Below, piece after piece: positions 51,301 through 58,950 of a DNA stretch of 64,000 nucleotides (the first letter of the stretch is position 1; every line of letters begins with the position of its first letter). Under the pieces are notes generated by a model, which was not told the DNA's origin, ran no database searches, and worked only from the letters and a program-made list of their open reading frames with translations. Source of the stretch: Cylicocyclus nassatus (Eukaryota; Nematoda; Chromadorea; Rhabditida; Strongylidae). Made by a program: the position numbers and the translations under genes. Location of the stretch: NCBI GenBank assembly GCA_958299035.1, contig CATQJL010000001.1, forward strand, positions 11,802,773 to 11,866,772. Reading direction: 5' to 3'.

Positions 51301-52950
51301 CTAACTAGCTTCTACCAAAGCTATGAGATAAAATAAGTCTCTTTTGATAGGTATTTTGTTTGGCGCTCCGAAAATCTTTGCATTTTTGTGCCGTTTTTCA
51401 ACCAAGTTTCAACATTAGCAAAGAGTCAGCACGATTTCGAGCCTCAAAACTCGCTTCTGAAGCCGTACAATGAAGTAAGTATATGGTATGTAGAAGTTCA
51501 CAAGACTGTATGTTTGGCTAGAAAAAATCAGCAGCGTTGAGCGTTTGTTTTGGCCACGCAGACGTCATTTCACCAAGAAACACTGTTTTTACTATCGCAA
51601 TCACACCTCTATTTGGTTTGCAGCTCGCAGCCTCAAGATCAGTCCTACAAAAAACCCAAAAACTTTGGCACAGAAACATCATCATGCAAGCAATGCAGCT
51701 GCTTCATATCAAATGTTTGCGCAAGACAGAAGCTGAGTTTTGAGGCTCGAAATCGTGCTGACTCTTTGCTAATGTTGAAACTTGGTTGAAAAATGGCACA
51801 AAAATGCAAAGATTTTCGGAGCGCCAAACAAAATACCTATCAAAAGAGGCTTATTTTATCTCATAGCTTTGGTAGAAGCTAGTTAGGGCGCGCAAACCAC
51901 AGAAGAACGGATGTTTTTGGAGCGCAATCACTCCAAAAGCATTTAGAGCCTTCTGAAAAAAGTAATGGTCCTTTTTTGAGCTTCACTGGGTTCAGTGTGT
52001 AGCAGGTGTTTCAGACTTTATTACTGTAACTCTACAAAAAATTTGGACCTAAATGATTGCACCGCGGATGAGAAATGGACCTTTGTTTGAGGTGTTCGTA
52101 TAATTATGAACCGCTAAAAATTCGCATTAGGCACAAAAACACATTTACGATTGACATCAATTTCCATTCTTAAGGGTCATATACCGTTTTCGGTTGTGCT
52201 CTTTCGCGTGGTACCAACGGCTTTTTGTGTTTCTCCCAAAAAGTCCGAAAACTTACAAAATTTTGGGTGTTCGTATAATTATGAACCGCACTTTATGGCA
52301 TTTACTTGTCTATTTTTATTTGTAAGAGTAAGGATTCTCCTAAAGATACCGTGCCAGCGCCGTTCCAGCTCCGTGCCAGCGCTGTGCTAGTGCCGTGCTA
52401 GGATACACTTATTCCTACCTTACTGTTTGATCAACCTCCGACACGGCGTCGGCGCGGAACTGACACAGCTGCGGCACGCGACTTTGGACGCAGCGCTTTC
52501 AACGTAAACTTGATAAAGAAACTGAGTAGATTTCATCGCAGATCAAGGCTGGGCAGCGTTCGAAGGAAGCGGCACTTCATTAGCACCACCAGCGCCGCAT
52601 TCGAATTCACTACCATGGATCGGACTCTGCCTTATGTCCCTAGCTATCGTCGGACTCATTGTTGTGCTGCTCATTCTCTACAAGAGAAGTCGTGGCGAGA
52701 CAAAGGTGGGCAGTGATATTTTCTTTTTTTCCATCAAGTTCACATGTCAGAGATTAACTGAAAAGTCATTGGTCTAGTGTCTGTTTTGCAGAATTTGTTT
52801 CAGAAGTCCTTTGAAAACACGTCGTCCTGTGTGCGATTATCGGGGTCGAAACCGATTGGCTCAATGCCTCATCTAGTCGACTGGCCGCCGAACTCAAGAA
52901 AGGATTCGCATGGAGACGGGCAAAGCGAAAGCCTACTGTCTACGGTGTAA
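24149..52950 (+). CDS. crm-1: CRIM1/CRM-1 orthologue, transmembrane BMP-binding cysteine-rich protein (20 coding exons)
   Basis: Single-pass cell-surface protein; the family binds BMP ligands through VWC domains and in C. elegans promotes DBL-1/BMP signalling. Exons read here: 24149-24352, 31732-31840, 44324-44466, 44526-44637, 44693-44822, 45810-45945, 46002-46131, 46190-46310, 46365-46471, 46888-47053, 47199-47344, 48603-48766, 48825-48897, 49301-49408, 49464-49599, 50281-50363, 50438-50584, 50635-50820, 52542-52705, 52792-52950. They sum to 2724 nt (907 codons plus stop) with every phase matched and no internal stop. Order: signal peptide, IGFBP, CRIM repeats (105-278), VWC x2, antistasin x3, VWC x4, TM (826-847), tail. 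Human CRIM1 is about 1036 residues with the same order and six VWC domains. The ATG is the first in frame because TAA lies directly upstream. Identification is confident; the boundaries flagged in the exon entries are less so. Confidence 0.93.
25567..25740. repeat. two-copy tandem duplication, 87-bp period
   Basis: GGATTTGAGACT occurs at 25567 and 25654. Both copies continue through a CACGTG word, GAGACAAAGATT, a TTTTTG(A/G)TCA word and AAGAAGTG, so about 87 bp has been duplicated and has diverged. Located in crm-1 intron 1. Confidence 0.75.
26089..26348. mobile_element. crm-1: short palindromic element in intron 1
   Basis: Arms CGGGCAGAGTCCACGCGATT (26089) and the complement ending at 26348 flank an inner repeated TCGCGATTCATCGCG word. 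A second inner inverted pair (ATGCCGATCTT and AAGATCGGCAT) lies closer to the centre. About 260 bp, no coding capacity, target duplication not identified. Confidence 0.72.
31732..31840 (+). CDS. crm-1: crm-1 exon 2: second half of IGFBP domain
   Basis: Acceptor TTTTCTCAG, donor ACAG|GTGGGC, entering in phase 0 and leaving in phase 1. The frame begins Val-Cys-Val-Arg-Gln-Glu-Gly and continues with GDICG, GVCAAHLRC and GICTG, which match the IGFBP pattern of a Cys after a Gly-rich turn, then LRC, then GxC. Joined to exon 1 it completes the CGCCPVC motif across a 7.4-kb intron. Splitting the IGFBP domain here is supported by phase and by motif completion. Confidence 0.88.
32891..33036 (+). pseudogene. 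possible decayed Kunitz (BPTI-like) domain exon
   Basis: One frame reads DICAAVKG. After a one-base frame change the next reads ACQASSAFLF, then SHCFAWFYGC, then NYGSREML and a final Cys. Cysteine spacing (about 7-8, 14, 6, 15) and the aromatic-Tyr-Gly-Cys ... Asn ... Ser-Arg-Glu pattern follow a Kunitz domain with the fifth cysteine lost. The frame change and lost Cys mean it cannot encode a working inhibitor as it stands. The resemblance may be chance; there is no splice-compatible connection to crm-1 exon 2 (phase 1 entry meets a stop). Confidence 0.3.
34531..35218. mobile_element. mariner-like palindromic element
   Basis: The left end TAGGGTGATGGAAAAGTTCT is matched by the right end reading GCAAAAGTTATG ... 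CATCAACCTGA on the complement. About 50 bp of terminal symmetry (TTTTTGAAAAA-C/T-CATAACTT) continues into arms sharing AGTACTG/CAATACTGCTTGCTC and TTTTTTGATCC words around a centre near 34870. In crm-1 intron 2; no transposase frame. Confidence 0.75.
35800..36008 (+). repeat. dispersed repeat, copy A
   Basis: Shares GGCTTGGCACGA, GTGGCTT, AAAAACGA, TTTTACGAAGTC, TTCGCTTTCTGTCCCA, AACGATATCCAG, CTTGCTTAT and CACCTGTGCCGA, in the same order and orientation, with 42245-42455. About 75% alike by eye. Origin unknown; its TTTTTTCAG made it look like an exon until the second copy was seen. Confidence 0.7.
38798..39090. mobile_element. hAT-type MITE, second copy related to 13.05 kb
   Basis: Left end CATTGGCATACC, right end complement CAGTGGCTTACC, with internal G- and C-runs. 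The left half (CCAGGATTTCCGT, G-run, then CCACGCACTCCAA) corresponds to the right half of the 13047-13429 element read on the other strand, so the two are inverted relatives. A clear 8-bp duplication was not found. Confidence 0.65.
40317..41034. mobile_element. palindromic element with GC-rich termini
   Basis: TAGGGCCGCATGCACTAAC at 40317 is mirrored by GTTAGTGCATGCGGCCCTTA ending at 41034. The arms of about 330 bp are highly similar: both carry GGATAGGTACACA / TGTGTACCTATCC, CTCGCTCCTGTTCAACATG or its complement, and AGCAACATGCTTAGCAC or its complement, around a short centre near 40665. The longest open frame in the window (40786-41325 minus) runs through this arm and is not credible as a gene. 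Confidence 0.82.
41183..41543. mobile_element. TTAAAGGCA-family foldback MITE, copy 2
   Basis: Left end TTAAAGACAGTGTCTCGG, right end complement TCAAAGGCAGTGTCTCGG. The arms continue with GAATTTCGTTCTCCAGA versus a matching inverted TCTGGATAACGAATTTC-like stretch and a shared CATATCTGGGCT / AGCCCAGATATGG. 361 bp, in crm-1 intron 2, no coding capacity. Confidence 0.78.
42245..42455 (+). repeat. dispersed repeat, copy B
   Basis: Second, diverged copy of the 35800-36008 repeat, in direct orientation (GGCTTGGCACGAAGTGGCTT through GCCACCTGTGCCGATC). Both copies lie in crm-1 intron 2. No open frame is conserved between them. Confidence 0.7.
42651..42871. mobile_element. short foldback element
   Basis: The arm with GAAAAAGTAAGCCGACCA and GATGGTATGGATCTAGG (42653-42712) is mirrored by CCTAGATCCATACCATC ... 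TGGTCGGCTTAATCGGCTTACTTTTTC (42808-42871), around a loop of about 95 nt. The right arm has a small duplicated CGGCTTA. Target duplication not identified. Confidence 0.72.
44324..45945 (+). CDS. crm-1: crm-1 exons 3-6: CRIM-type cysteine repeats
   Basis: Exons 44324-44466, 44526-44637, 44693-44822 and 45810-45945 encode residues 105-278. Two alternating repeats are visible, each with an ECP or DCP turn, a Pro-rich linker, GECC or GLCCP, and a closing C-x-C, followed by a module with VCEQG or VCDEG and PGSCCDVFEC or PGRCCDEWTC. These align by eye with the region of human CRIM1 between its IGFBP domain and first VWC. The exon 4/5 intron is 55 nt with a weak donor (GAG|GTTTGG). The exon 5 donor GG|GTACGT is strong, and its phase joins Pro-Gly to the CRC of exon 6. 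Intron 5 is 987 nt, with no element recognised in it. Confidence 0.88.
46002..46471 (+). CDS. crm-1: crm-1 exons 7-9: VWC domains 1 and 2
   Basis: Exons 46002-46131, 46190-46310 and 46365-46471 encode residues 279-397. VWC1 has the family layout: SCIRDGKTYSDGEEW, then CEVCRC, then a Cys pair, closing with GECCPIC. VWC2 starts at the following Cys, runs through a Lys/Glu-rich stretch to NETWQKDDCTTCTC, and closes with GQCCPVC. VWC2 lacks the usual Tyr-x-Gly opening and has a basic insertion (EKKRKN). Introns 7 and 8 are 58 and 54 nt. VWC domains are the BMP-binding modules of Chordin/CRIM proteins. Confidence 0.9.
46888..47344 (+). CDS. crm-1: crm-1 exons 10-11: three antistasin-like repeats
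   Basis: Exons 46888-47053 and 47199-47344 encode residues 398-501. Three tandem antistasin-like units each end in a GC-x-x-C-x-C signature: RGCFQCEC, AGCVVCKC and IGCPVCKC, with openings CPSIEHCPLRC, CPALSTQNC and CPPLHQC. Human CRIM1 has four such repeats at the same place between its VWC groups, so one repeat appears absent here. The intron between the exons is 145 nt, and the codon split across it falls inside the second unit. Confidence 0.9.
47419..48334. mobile_element. mariner-like element in crm-1 intron 11
   Basis: The left end TTAGGTTGCTGCAAAAGTAA followed by TGGCCGATTT is matched by AAATCGGCCA and TTACTTTTGCACCAACCTAA at the right, with TA immediately outside both ends (47417-47418 and 48335-48336). 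The 916-bp length is close to that of a mariner, but no frame carries recognisable transposase motifs, so it is a decayed or internally replaced copy. It accounts for most of the 1258-nt intron. Confidence 0.82.
48603..49599 (+). CDS. crm-1: crm-1 exons 12-15: VWC domains 3 and 4
   Basis: Exons 48603-48766, 48825-48897, 49301-49408 and 49464-49599 encode residues 502-661. VWC3 is opened by CVSLSPSGRVIERDGGEWW, continues with CRHCFC, and is closed by GACCSSC from exon 14. VWC4 starts at VCQSPGSGRIFTDGETW (exons 14/15), continues CVSCTCRVGHVLC and ends DQCCPK. Exon 14 is unusual: its acceptor is a T-run followed by GAG instead of CAG or TAG. It is accepted because only this boundary restores both the phase and the CCxxC of VWC3. 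Intron 13 (403 nt) contains a tempting but rejected alternative frame near 49000. Confidence 0.86.
50281..50820 (+). CDS. crm-1: crm-1 exons 16-18: VWC domains 5 and 6
   Basis: Exons 50281-50363, 50438-50584 and 50635-50820 encode residues 662-800. VWC5 begins with VCTDGSGIAHQAG, continues CTSCECTAEGKVIC and ends GRCCPVC. VWC6 begins VCSFDSSVYSVGEEW, continues CTNCSCQPGGRTVC and ends GHCCPLC. The last is the canonical VWC pattern and is the domain nearest the membrane, as in human CRIM1. The internal introns are 74 and 50 nt, with TTCAG and TTTCAG acceptors. Confidence 0.92.
50894..52293. mobile_element. near-perfect 1.4-kb palindrome in crm-1 intron 18
   Basis: Arms at 50894 to about 51469 and about 51730 to 52293 flank a loop of about 260 nt. 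Termini AAGTGTGGTTCATAATTATA and complement are bordered by TA (50892-50893, 52294-52295). The word GGTTCATAATTATACGAACA occurs twice per arm, at the end and about 175 bp further in. Reading both arms shows only scattered mismatches over more than 550 bp, so the insertion is recent or is being homogenised. No transposase frame. Confidence 0.88.
52349..52403 (+). repeat. 11-bp minisatellite, five units
   Basis: Five consecutive 11-mers of the form CCGTGCCAGCG: the units read CCGTGCCAGCG, CCGTTCCAGCT, CCGTGCCAGCG, CTGTGCTAGTG and CCGTGCTAGGA. The GC-rich array lies at the 3' end of crm-1 intron 18, about 140 nt before the transmembrane exon. A small hairpin CCGACACGGCGTCGG follows at 52438. Confidence 0.85.
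52542..52705 (+). CDS. crm-1: crm-1 exon 19: juxtamembrane linker and transmembrane helix
   Basis: Acceptor ATCGCAG after the 1.7-kb intron 18. Residues 801-825 form a Ser/Pro/Ala-rich linker ending SNSLP. Residues 826-847 are a continuous hydrophobic helix (WIGLCLMSLAI then VGLIVVLLILY), followed by the stop-transfer cluster KRSRGETK. This fixes the topology: VWC domains outside and C-terminus in the cytosol. The acceptor phase (1) matches the end of exon 18. Confidence 0.87.
52792..52950 (+). CDS. crm-1: crm-1 exon 20: cytoplasmic tail and stop
   Basis: Encodes residues 856-907, a hydrophilic Ser-rich tail ending LLSTV then TAA. Two in-frame acceptors lie 12 nt apart (TTTTGCAG before 52792 and TTTGTTTCAG before 52804), so the tail may start four residues later. 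The Ser-Thr-Val end is a class I PDZ-ligand shape; human CRIM1 also ends in Thr-Val. A GTAAGC overlaps the stop at 52947 and could instead splice on (see findings). No AATAAA was seen just downstream. Confidence 0.78.
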   Translation, partial: NLFQKSFENTSSCVRLSGSKPIGSMPHLVDWPPNSRKDSHGDGQSESLLSTV

Positions 52951-53481
52951 GCTACTTTTAAAAAGCATTTTATTCTGATTCTGACCGACTATGCGGTGAT
53001 TAACACTTTTTGAAGAAATCGTCGTATGAAGGACTACATATAGTTTGGTGCTCGTGGGTTTTGTTGGTGTGTTCGATATGCATTGTACAGTGTGAAATGT
53101 AAGTGCGGCTCTTTTGGTCTATCACTGTCTGGGTCTCTGTTACAACTGTTTTCAAAAAACGTGAGCATCCCATTTCTTAAATGTCCTGCCGACGTGTGCG
53201 CATTAAACATTGGGTAAACATCTCCCATTCAAGAGTGGAAGTGATGTACTGCAGAGAAATTGCTAAGGCGGTAGACTATAAGTTCTTCGAAGGCAGTGGC
53301 TCGTCACTAGGAAACTTGTCAGTTACTAGAAGCGTTAAATAGTGGACCCCTAGTACAAGGTGGCACCAATTTCACCCTCCAGTCATGCGGTAAATCCTGA
53401 AACGCGTTTCAGTAGCCCTCCACCCCGCCCACTCAATGGAACTGGACGGTACTGATGGGCTTCTGCAACGCTTTTCCAGGA
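52951..53481. other. 3' flank of crm-1, nothing further recognised
   Basis: Presumed 3' untranslated and downstream DNA. No AATAAA was found close to the stop; the nearest AT-rich motif is in TTTTAAAAAGCATTTTATTC at 52956. No gene or repeat end recognised. Confidence 0.45.
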
Positions 53482-53937
53482 CTTAAAGGCAGTGTCCGGG
53501 CAAAAACTCAATTTTGAGATTTTGTGCTTACCCGGGTCTATTCGCTACGCTGAATCCGAAAATGCACATTGGACAGCGCGAAAACGGCGAAAAACGGCTC
53601 TAACACAGGAGAAATCAGCAGGTGGGCGGCGTCCTCCCCACTGGGAATTCACGCTCCCAGCTTCCGGAGCGATCTTCTCGGTCCCGACTCCAAGTCAATC
53701 AGTCGCACTTGGCCGGTGGCGATGTTAGGACGGCTAGCGGGATTGAGAAGACCACTCGGAAGCCGGCGTGAATTCACAGTGGGGAGGACTCCGCCCACTT
53801 GCTGTTTCCCTCCTGCGCTAGAGCCCTTTTTTGCCGTTTTCGCGCTTTCCAGTTTGGATTTTCGGATTCAACATGGCGAATAGGCCCGTACAAGCACACA
53901 TTCTCAAAATCGAGTTTTTGCCCAGACACTGCCTTAA
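53482..53937. mobile_element. TTAAAGGCA-family foldback MITE, copy 3
   Basis: CTTAAAGGCAGTGTCCGGGC and complement GCCCAGACACTGCCTTAA bound a 456-bp near-complete palindrome. The arms share AAAACTCAATTTTGAGA-type, AATCCGAAAA, GTGGGCGG and GAATTCACGC words with their complements, around a centre near 53705. Frames on both strands open through it because of its GC content and are not genes. Confidence 0.85.
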
Positions 53938-54711
53938 CGCACGGATCGTAAGGTGAGATTGGGGCGTGTGTTAAGCTCCCATATAACATCTAAAAGGGGT
54001 CTATTTTGTCGGCTGCTGGCTGTAATATCAGTACTCATGCAAATCTGAACACACGAGGTTTTGACGTGGAAACTAATAGGGGCACTACTCAAAGCACTCT
54101 CAGGCAACGCAAGAGATTTTCATCGAGAACAGGGACCGGAAAAATCGTCTGGATGATTACAGTTCGCAAGCTTTGGCGCCGAGACCAATAACCAGGGTCA
54201 AGCGTGGGGTGCGGCACGCCACACCTGGGGGGGGGTCGTATTGAGGAGTCAAAAGGGGAGGGGATCGTAGTTGGGTAATCTGGTAATAGTGATAACATGA
54301 TATTCGTATCCTATCCATAATTAGCATGTCGAATAACCCCTGTAGAAAAAGTGTGAGCGAATTCTGAAGATTCAGGATACTAGGCTACCTAAGTGAAATG
54401 GTCAAATTCCAACATGGTTAACTTTGTTTCAAAGGTGAATTAGCTATCCAATTTTGCACTTAAGATAAAGCACTACTCCTTCTGTGTCCACCTCAGGAAT
54501 CCCGCTTCAGAAGGCCTCGAAACTGTGGAATTAGAAACCAACCAAAATCTCGTTTTTCCCATTTTTCGCCTTTGATCGCTGTGCTTTCACCAAATACTAC
54601 TCAGAGCTAAGAAGACGAATCAGGCTTCAAACATTCCTATGTTTGGAATGTTCTGGAATCTACAAGGTTTAGGCTATCGATTCATACATTCTTGTCGCCT
54701 TCCCTTGCGAT

Positions 54712-56419
54712 CAGAGGTGCGATAGGTGGAGCCGGGCCCCCCAAAAGTGAAGGTGGTTCCAGCTACCAATGGCCAGCCAAAAGTGAAGGTGGTAGTGCGG
54801 AACACTCACCTCCCAAAAACGTCGACCGGGGGGGGGGCGTTAACGTCGACTGAGCCTATCCTTCTAGGTCGTTGCCGCCAGTGCGCTGAAAATAAGCAAG
54901 AAAAGTTATTGAAAACATATATTTATTTATACGGCGGCATATACATATGTATATTTAAAATAAACTTGTTTGGTAGATGGTGTGTTTTGAAGTGAAAGCC
55001 AGCGAGACTTCACAGATTTTATCAATTAAATTTTGTTGTAGCGTACTGCGAAGGAAGTAGGTCGATCCAGGCAGTAACCGCCGAGAACCAGAATTTCGAA
55101 TGATAAAATGATGAAAAATAGTGAAAAATCATTCCACAGTTACAAATCTGCTGGCTGAAGACCTCCGCAGTTGCGACTGTATAGGTTTTGAAGGGTAGCT
55201 GTTGTTCTACCAGACAGTGAAAGAATCAGTTTGATTTGAGGAGTGGCCGCCGAGAACGAGAGTTTTGAAAAACCTTAAAAATCTTCTCAATTTTAGGTTG
55301 CTTAATGACAACTGACATTTAAACTCTTATAAATTCGGACTTTGAAGGTGTGTGATGTTGCGACTTCATAGGTTTTGTAGGGTGAGGTTTGCCCTATCAG
55401 AATATGTCTTAGCTGTACCGATCCATTGAAACATCGTCGAGATCCAGGCTCTTAAAAAAGGAGGTAAAAAACCGTTTTTCAGCTCATAAGTTCTTCAGAA
55501 TTGCATAATTCATGTTGCGACTTCATAGGCTGGATTCTCCTCATCAAGAGCTTTCAAATGCTATATAATATGTGGGGAATTCACGCCTCCCACGGCATAT
55601 GCCCGGGGGTGGAGTACCTTTCTTCACTAATTCTCCACTGGCGGCCTCCCGCCAATACATTGAAATGGGCGGGGTGGAGAATTAGTGAAGAGGAGTACTC
55701 CACCCCGGGTTAGAGCCGCAACAAACATTGAATCCCCCACATATTATACAACATTTGAAAGCTCTTGATGAGGAGAATCCAGCCTATGAAGTCGCAACAT
55801 GAATCATGCAATTCTGAAGAAGTTATGAGCTGAAAAACGGTTTTTTACCTCCTTCTTTAAGAGCCTAGATCTCGGCGATGTTCCAATGGATCGGTACAGC
55901 TAAGACATATTCTGATAGCGCAAACCTCACTCTACAAAACCTATGAAGTCGCAACATCACACACTTTCAAAGTCCGGATTTATAAGAGTTTAAATGTCAG
56001 TTGTCATTAAGCAACCTAATATTGAGAAGATTTTTAAGGTTTTTCAAAACGCTCGTTCTCGGCGGCCACTCCTCAAATCAAACTGATTCTTTCACTGTCT
56101 GGTAGAACAACAGCTACCCTTCAAAACCTATTAAGTCGCAACTGCGGAGGTCTTCAGCCAGCAGATTTGTAACAGTGGAATAATTTTTCACGATTTTTCA
56201 TTATTTTATCATTCGAAATTCTGGTTCTCGGCGGTTACTGCCTGGATCGACCTACTGCATAGATATATGCTCTTAATACTTTCTTTTACATTCCTTTTGC
56301 TTATTTTCCTTCTTTTAAGCTTTAGCAAAAAAAATTTTCAAACCCAAAAGTGAAGGTAGTCACCCTGTACCAGTTCAAAAGTGAAGGTAGGCGGAGCGGC
56401 TCCGACTGTCGCACCTCTG
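54712..56419. mobile_element. inner hAT-type palindromic element nested in the outer one
   Basis: Begins CAGAGGTGCGA and ends TCGCACCTCTG, with perfect 8-bp direct repeat CTTGCGAT at 54704-54711 and 56420-56427. Long arms (about 55040-55620 and 55690-56260) share CTGCGGAGGTCTTCAGCCAG, TTCTCGGCGGCCACTCCTCA and GTTGCGACTTCATAGG with complements. The word AAAAGTGAAGGTGG recurs near both ends. At the centre lies a further hairpin (about 55603-55710) with arms GGGGTGGAGTAC ... AGAATTAGTGAAGA. Confidence 0.88.
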
Positions 56420-56623
56420 CTTGCGATTCACGTAGTGGCGCAGACTTAGCATGTACCGTATCCCAATATTTTGCCAATATTTTACATTTGCATAGGTAAG
56501 GAAAAAGGATTATATCTTGCTCTTGAAAAAAGGTTTTCGTATGAAATTTCTGCTATGTAAAGAAGAAGGTTAAGCAGAAACAACGATATCAAAAAGGCAG
56601 CTGTTTGATCTGTTTGAAAGTAA

Positions 56624-56700
56624 GTTAATGGGGTGCGGCACACCCCCTTAAAAGCTGCGGCCGCCGCAGCTTTTAAGGGGGTGTGCCGCACCCCATTAAC
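56624..56700. repeat. perfect 77-bp hairpin, 37-bp arms and 3-nt loop
   Basis: The arm GTTAATGGGGTGCGGCACAC continuing to GCTGCGG (56624-56660) is followed by CCG and its exact 37-nt complement (56664-56700). There are no mismatches. It lies in the loop of the outer hAT-type element, and its GGGGTGCGGCAC word also occurs next to that element's left terminus. Confidence 0.92.
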
Positions 56701-57477
56701 TATATCAAAAAAACAATTTTAGCGGACAGTATTTATATGAATCGATAGCTTAAACCTTGTGGATTCCATAGGACTGTTTGGAGCCTGATTCGCCTTCTTA
56801 GCTCTGAGTAATATCTTGTGAAAGCACAGCGATCAAAAGCAAAAAACGGGAAAAACGAGATATTGGTTGGTTTCTAATTCCACAGTTTGGAGGTCTTCTG
56901 AACCGGGATTCCTGAATTGGACAAAGAAGGAGTAGTGCTTTGTCTTGAGTGCAAAAACGGGTAGGTAATTCACCTTTGAAACAAAGTTAACCATGTTGGA
57001 ATTTGACCACTTCACTTAGGTAGCCTAGTATCCTGAATCTTCAGAATTCGCTCACACTTTTTCTACAGGAATTATTTGACATGCTAATTATGGACATGTT
57101 GCCCATTATGTTTGACGAGGCCTTTAAGTAATGCTATCTTGAGTGTATAGTTCAGGGGGGGGGTCTTATTAAGATAGCTATCAGGGGGGGTCTTAACCAG
57201 CGATCGTGTGCCACACCCCTTGCTTGACCCTGCCAATAACTTTCGTGATGAGTCGCACGCCAGATACGGTTTTGGGGAGAGATTCGCAAACGAATCTCTC
57301 GATTGCGGATGAACTATTTTTATCTAGCTCCTCCTTCCAATTCGCTTACACTCAAAACCCATGTGTCTAGATTTGCATGGACATCTCCCTCAATGATGAT
57401 AGACGGTTAGACGCTGTACGCTGTTCAAATAGATAAGTTCTACAATGCTACATTTGAAGGGTCCCTTTTATGTAGTA

Positions 57478-58540
57478 CTAGCTGGCTTACCCGTCTCCGC
57501 CGTATCCGGACCAAACTTGGCACACATACACTTCGGGCCCCGGCGGGTGTCACAGTCCACTTTTCGTTATCGATCGATGTCGATTTTACCGATTTTTATC
57601 GATTTTTTTGCAGAGTTCACCTACAGGGCTAGGAGTTGGCACAGGGGGGGGGGGGAAGTGAGCATGGGGATTCCGTATACAATATTAGTTTTTATAATTA
57701 TCGATTACTTTTAACGATTTTATCGATTTTTTGTAAATTTTGACATGCGAGGCTGGGATTTTGCACAGGGGGGTAATCGAGCATGCTGATTACGAACACA
57801 ATATTAGTTTTCAAGATCGTCCATTACTTTTATCGATTTTATCGATTTTTTGAAAATTTGAGCTAGGGGCTGGAATTTGGCACAGGGGTGTAATCGAGCA
57901 TGCTGATCACCCCCCTTGGGGATGATCAGCATGCTCGATTACCCCCCTGTGCCAACTCCCAGCCCCCTAGCTCAAACTTTGCAAAAAAATCGATAAAATC
58001 GATAAAAGTAATCGATAATCCCGAAAACCAATATTGTATTCGGAATCTGCATGCTCGATTACCCCCTGTGCAAACTCCCAGCCCCGCAGGTCAAACTCTA
58101 CAAAAAAATCGATAAAATCGATAAAAGTGATGGACGATCCTGAAAACTAATAATGTGTTCGTAATCAGCATGCTCGATTACCCCCCTGTGCAAAATCCCA
58201 GCCTCGCATGTCAAAATTTACAAAAAATCGATAAAATCAATAAAAGTAATCGATAATTATGAAAACTAATATTGTATACGGAATCCCCATGCTCACTTCC
58301 CCCCCCCCCCTGTGCCAACTCCTAGCCCTGTAGGTGAACTCTGCAAAAAAATCGATAAAAATCGATAAAATCGATATCGATCGATGACGAAAAGTAGCCT
58401 ATGACACCCGCCGGTGCCCGAAGTGTATGTGTGTCAAGTTTGGTCCGGATCGGTTCAGAAATGGAATTTTCTATTCGGAACATACGTACAGACAGACAGA
58501 CAGACATACAAACAGACATTCAGCTTTATATATAAGATTG
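57478..58540. mobile_element. palindromic element with arms of ~120-bp tandem units
   Basis: The two halves mirror each other around GATCACCCCCCTTGGGGATGATC at about 57905-57926. In the right half ATGCTCGATT-type words recur at 57931, 58051, 58170 and 58289 (periods 120, 119, 119), each with a C-run, a GTGC-AACTCCCAGCCC word and ATCGATAAAATCGATAAA. The outer part carries TTCGGGCNCCGGCGGGTGTC and TGGTCCGGAT and their complements. The right end has a CAGA microsatellite and TTTATATATAAGAT. Class uncertain. Confidence 0.78.
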
Positions 58541-58950
58541 TGTTGCATATCCCCTGTGTCGCCAAGCATATGAATGCAAGTTAAAGAAACTTGAGAGAGG
58601 AAAGCAGATTCTATTCTTTGGAGAGTTGTCAGTGTACGAGCCTTATATGTGGATTAAGGGGGCATTCCTTTTGTTCGAAACGACAGTTTATTTTCTGTTT
58701 TTTCTGACATCTGATCAAGTTCTTATTTTTAATACCACAAGAACAGTACTTTCACCCAAACTGACCATCCCTTTTGAGACCCGAATTCCTACCCGCACAA
58801 ATTGCTACTGAAATTTCCTCCTCATAAAGGCACTGTTCAAACAAATACGGAATTGGAGCTTCCTGTGGGGAAGCATTGGGAGACCTAAGCCTTGTCTAAA
58901 AAGCAATTCGTATGGTTTATTCCTGCCCGAAACATTGCCTCCACAGCTCA

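Larger units (their letters stand above)
54193..57232. mobile_element. outer hAT-type palindromic element (3.0 kb)
   Basis: Begins CAGGGTCAAGC and ends GCTTGACCCTG, with a perfect 8-bp direct repeat CCAATAAC outside each end (54185-54192 and 57233-57240), the hallmark of hAT integration. The arms (about 54193-54703 and 56725-57232) share AGTGTGAGCGAATTCTGAAG, AACATGGTTAACTTTGTTTC and TTGGTTGGTTTCTAATTCCA with their complements. A second hAT-type element sits inside the left arm/loop boundary. No transposase. Confidence 0.88.
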
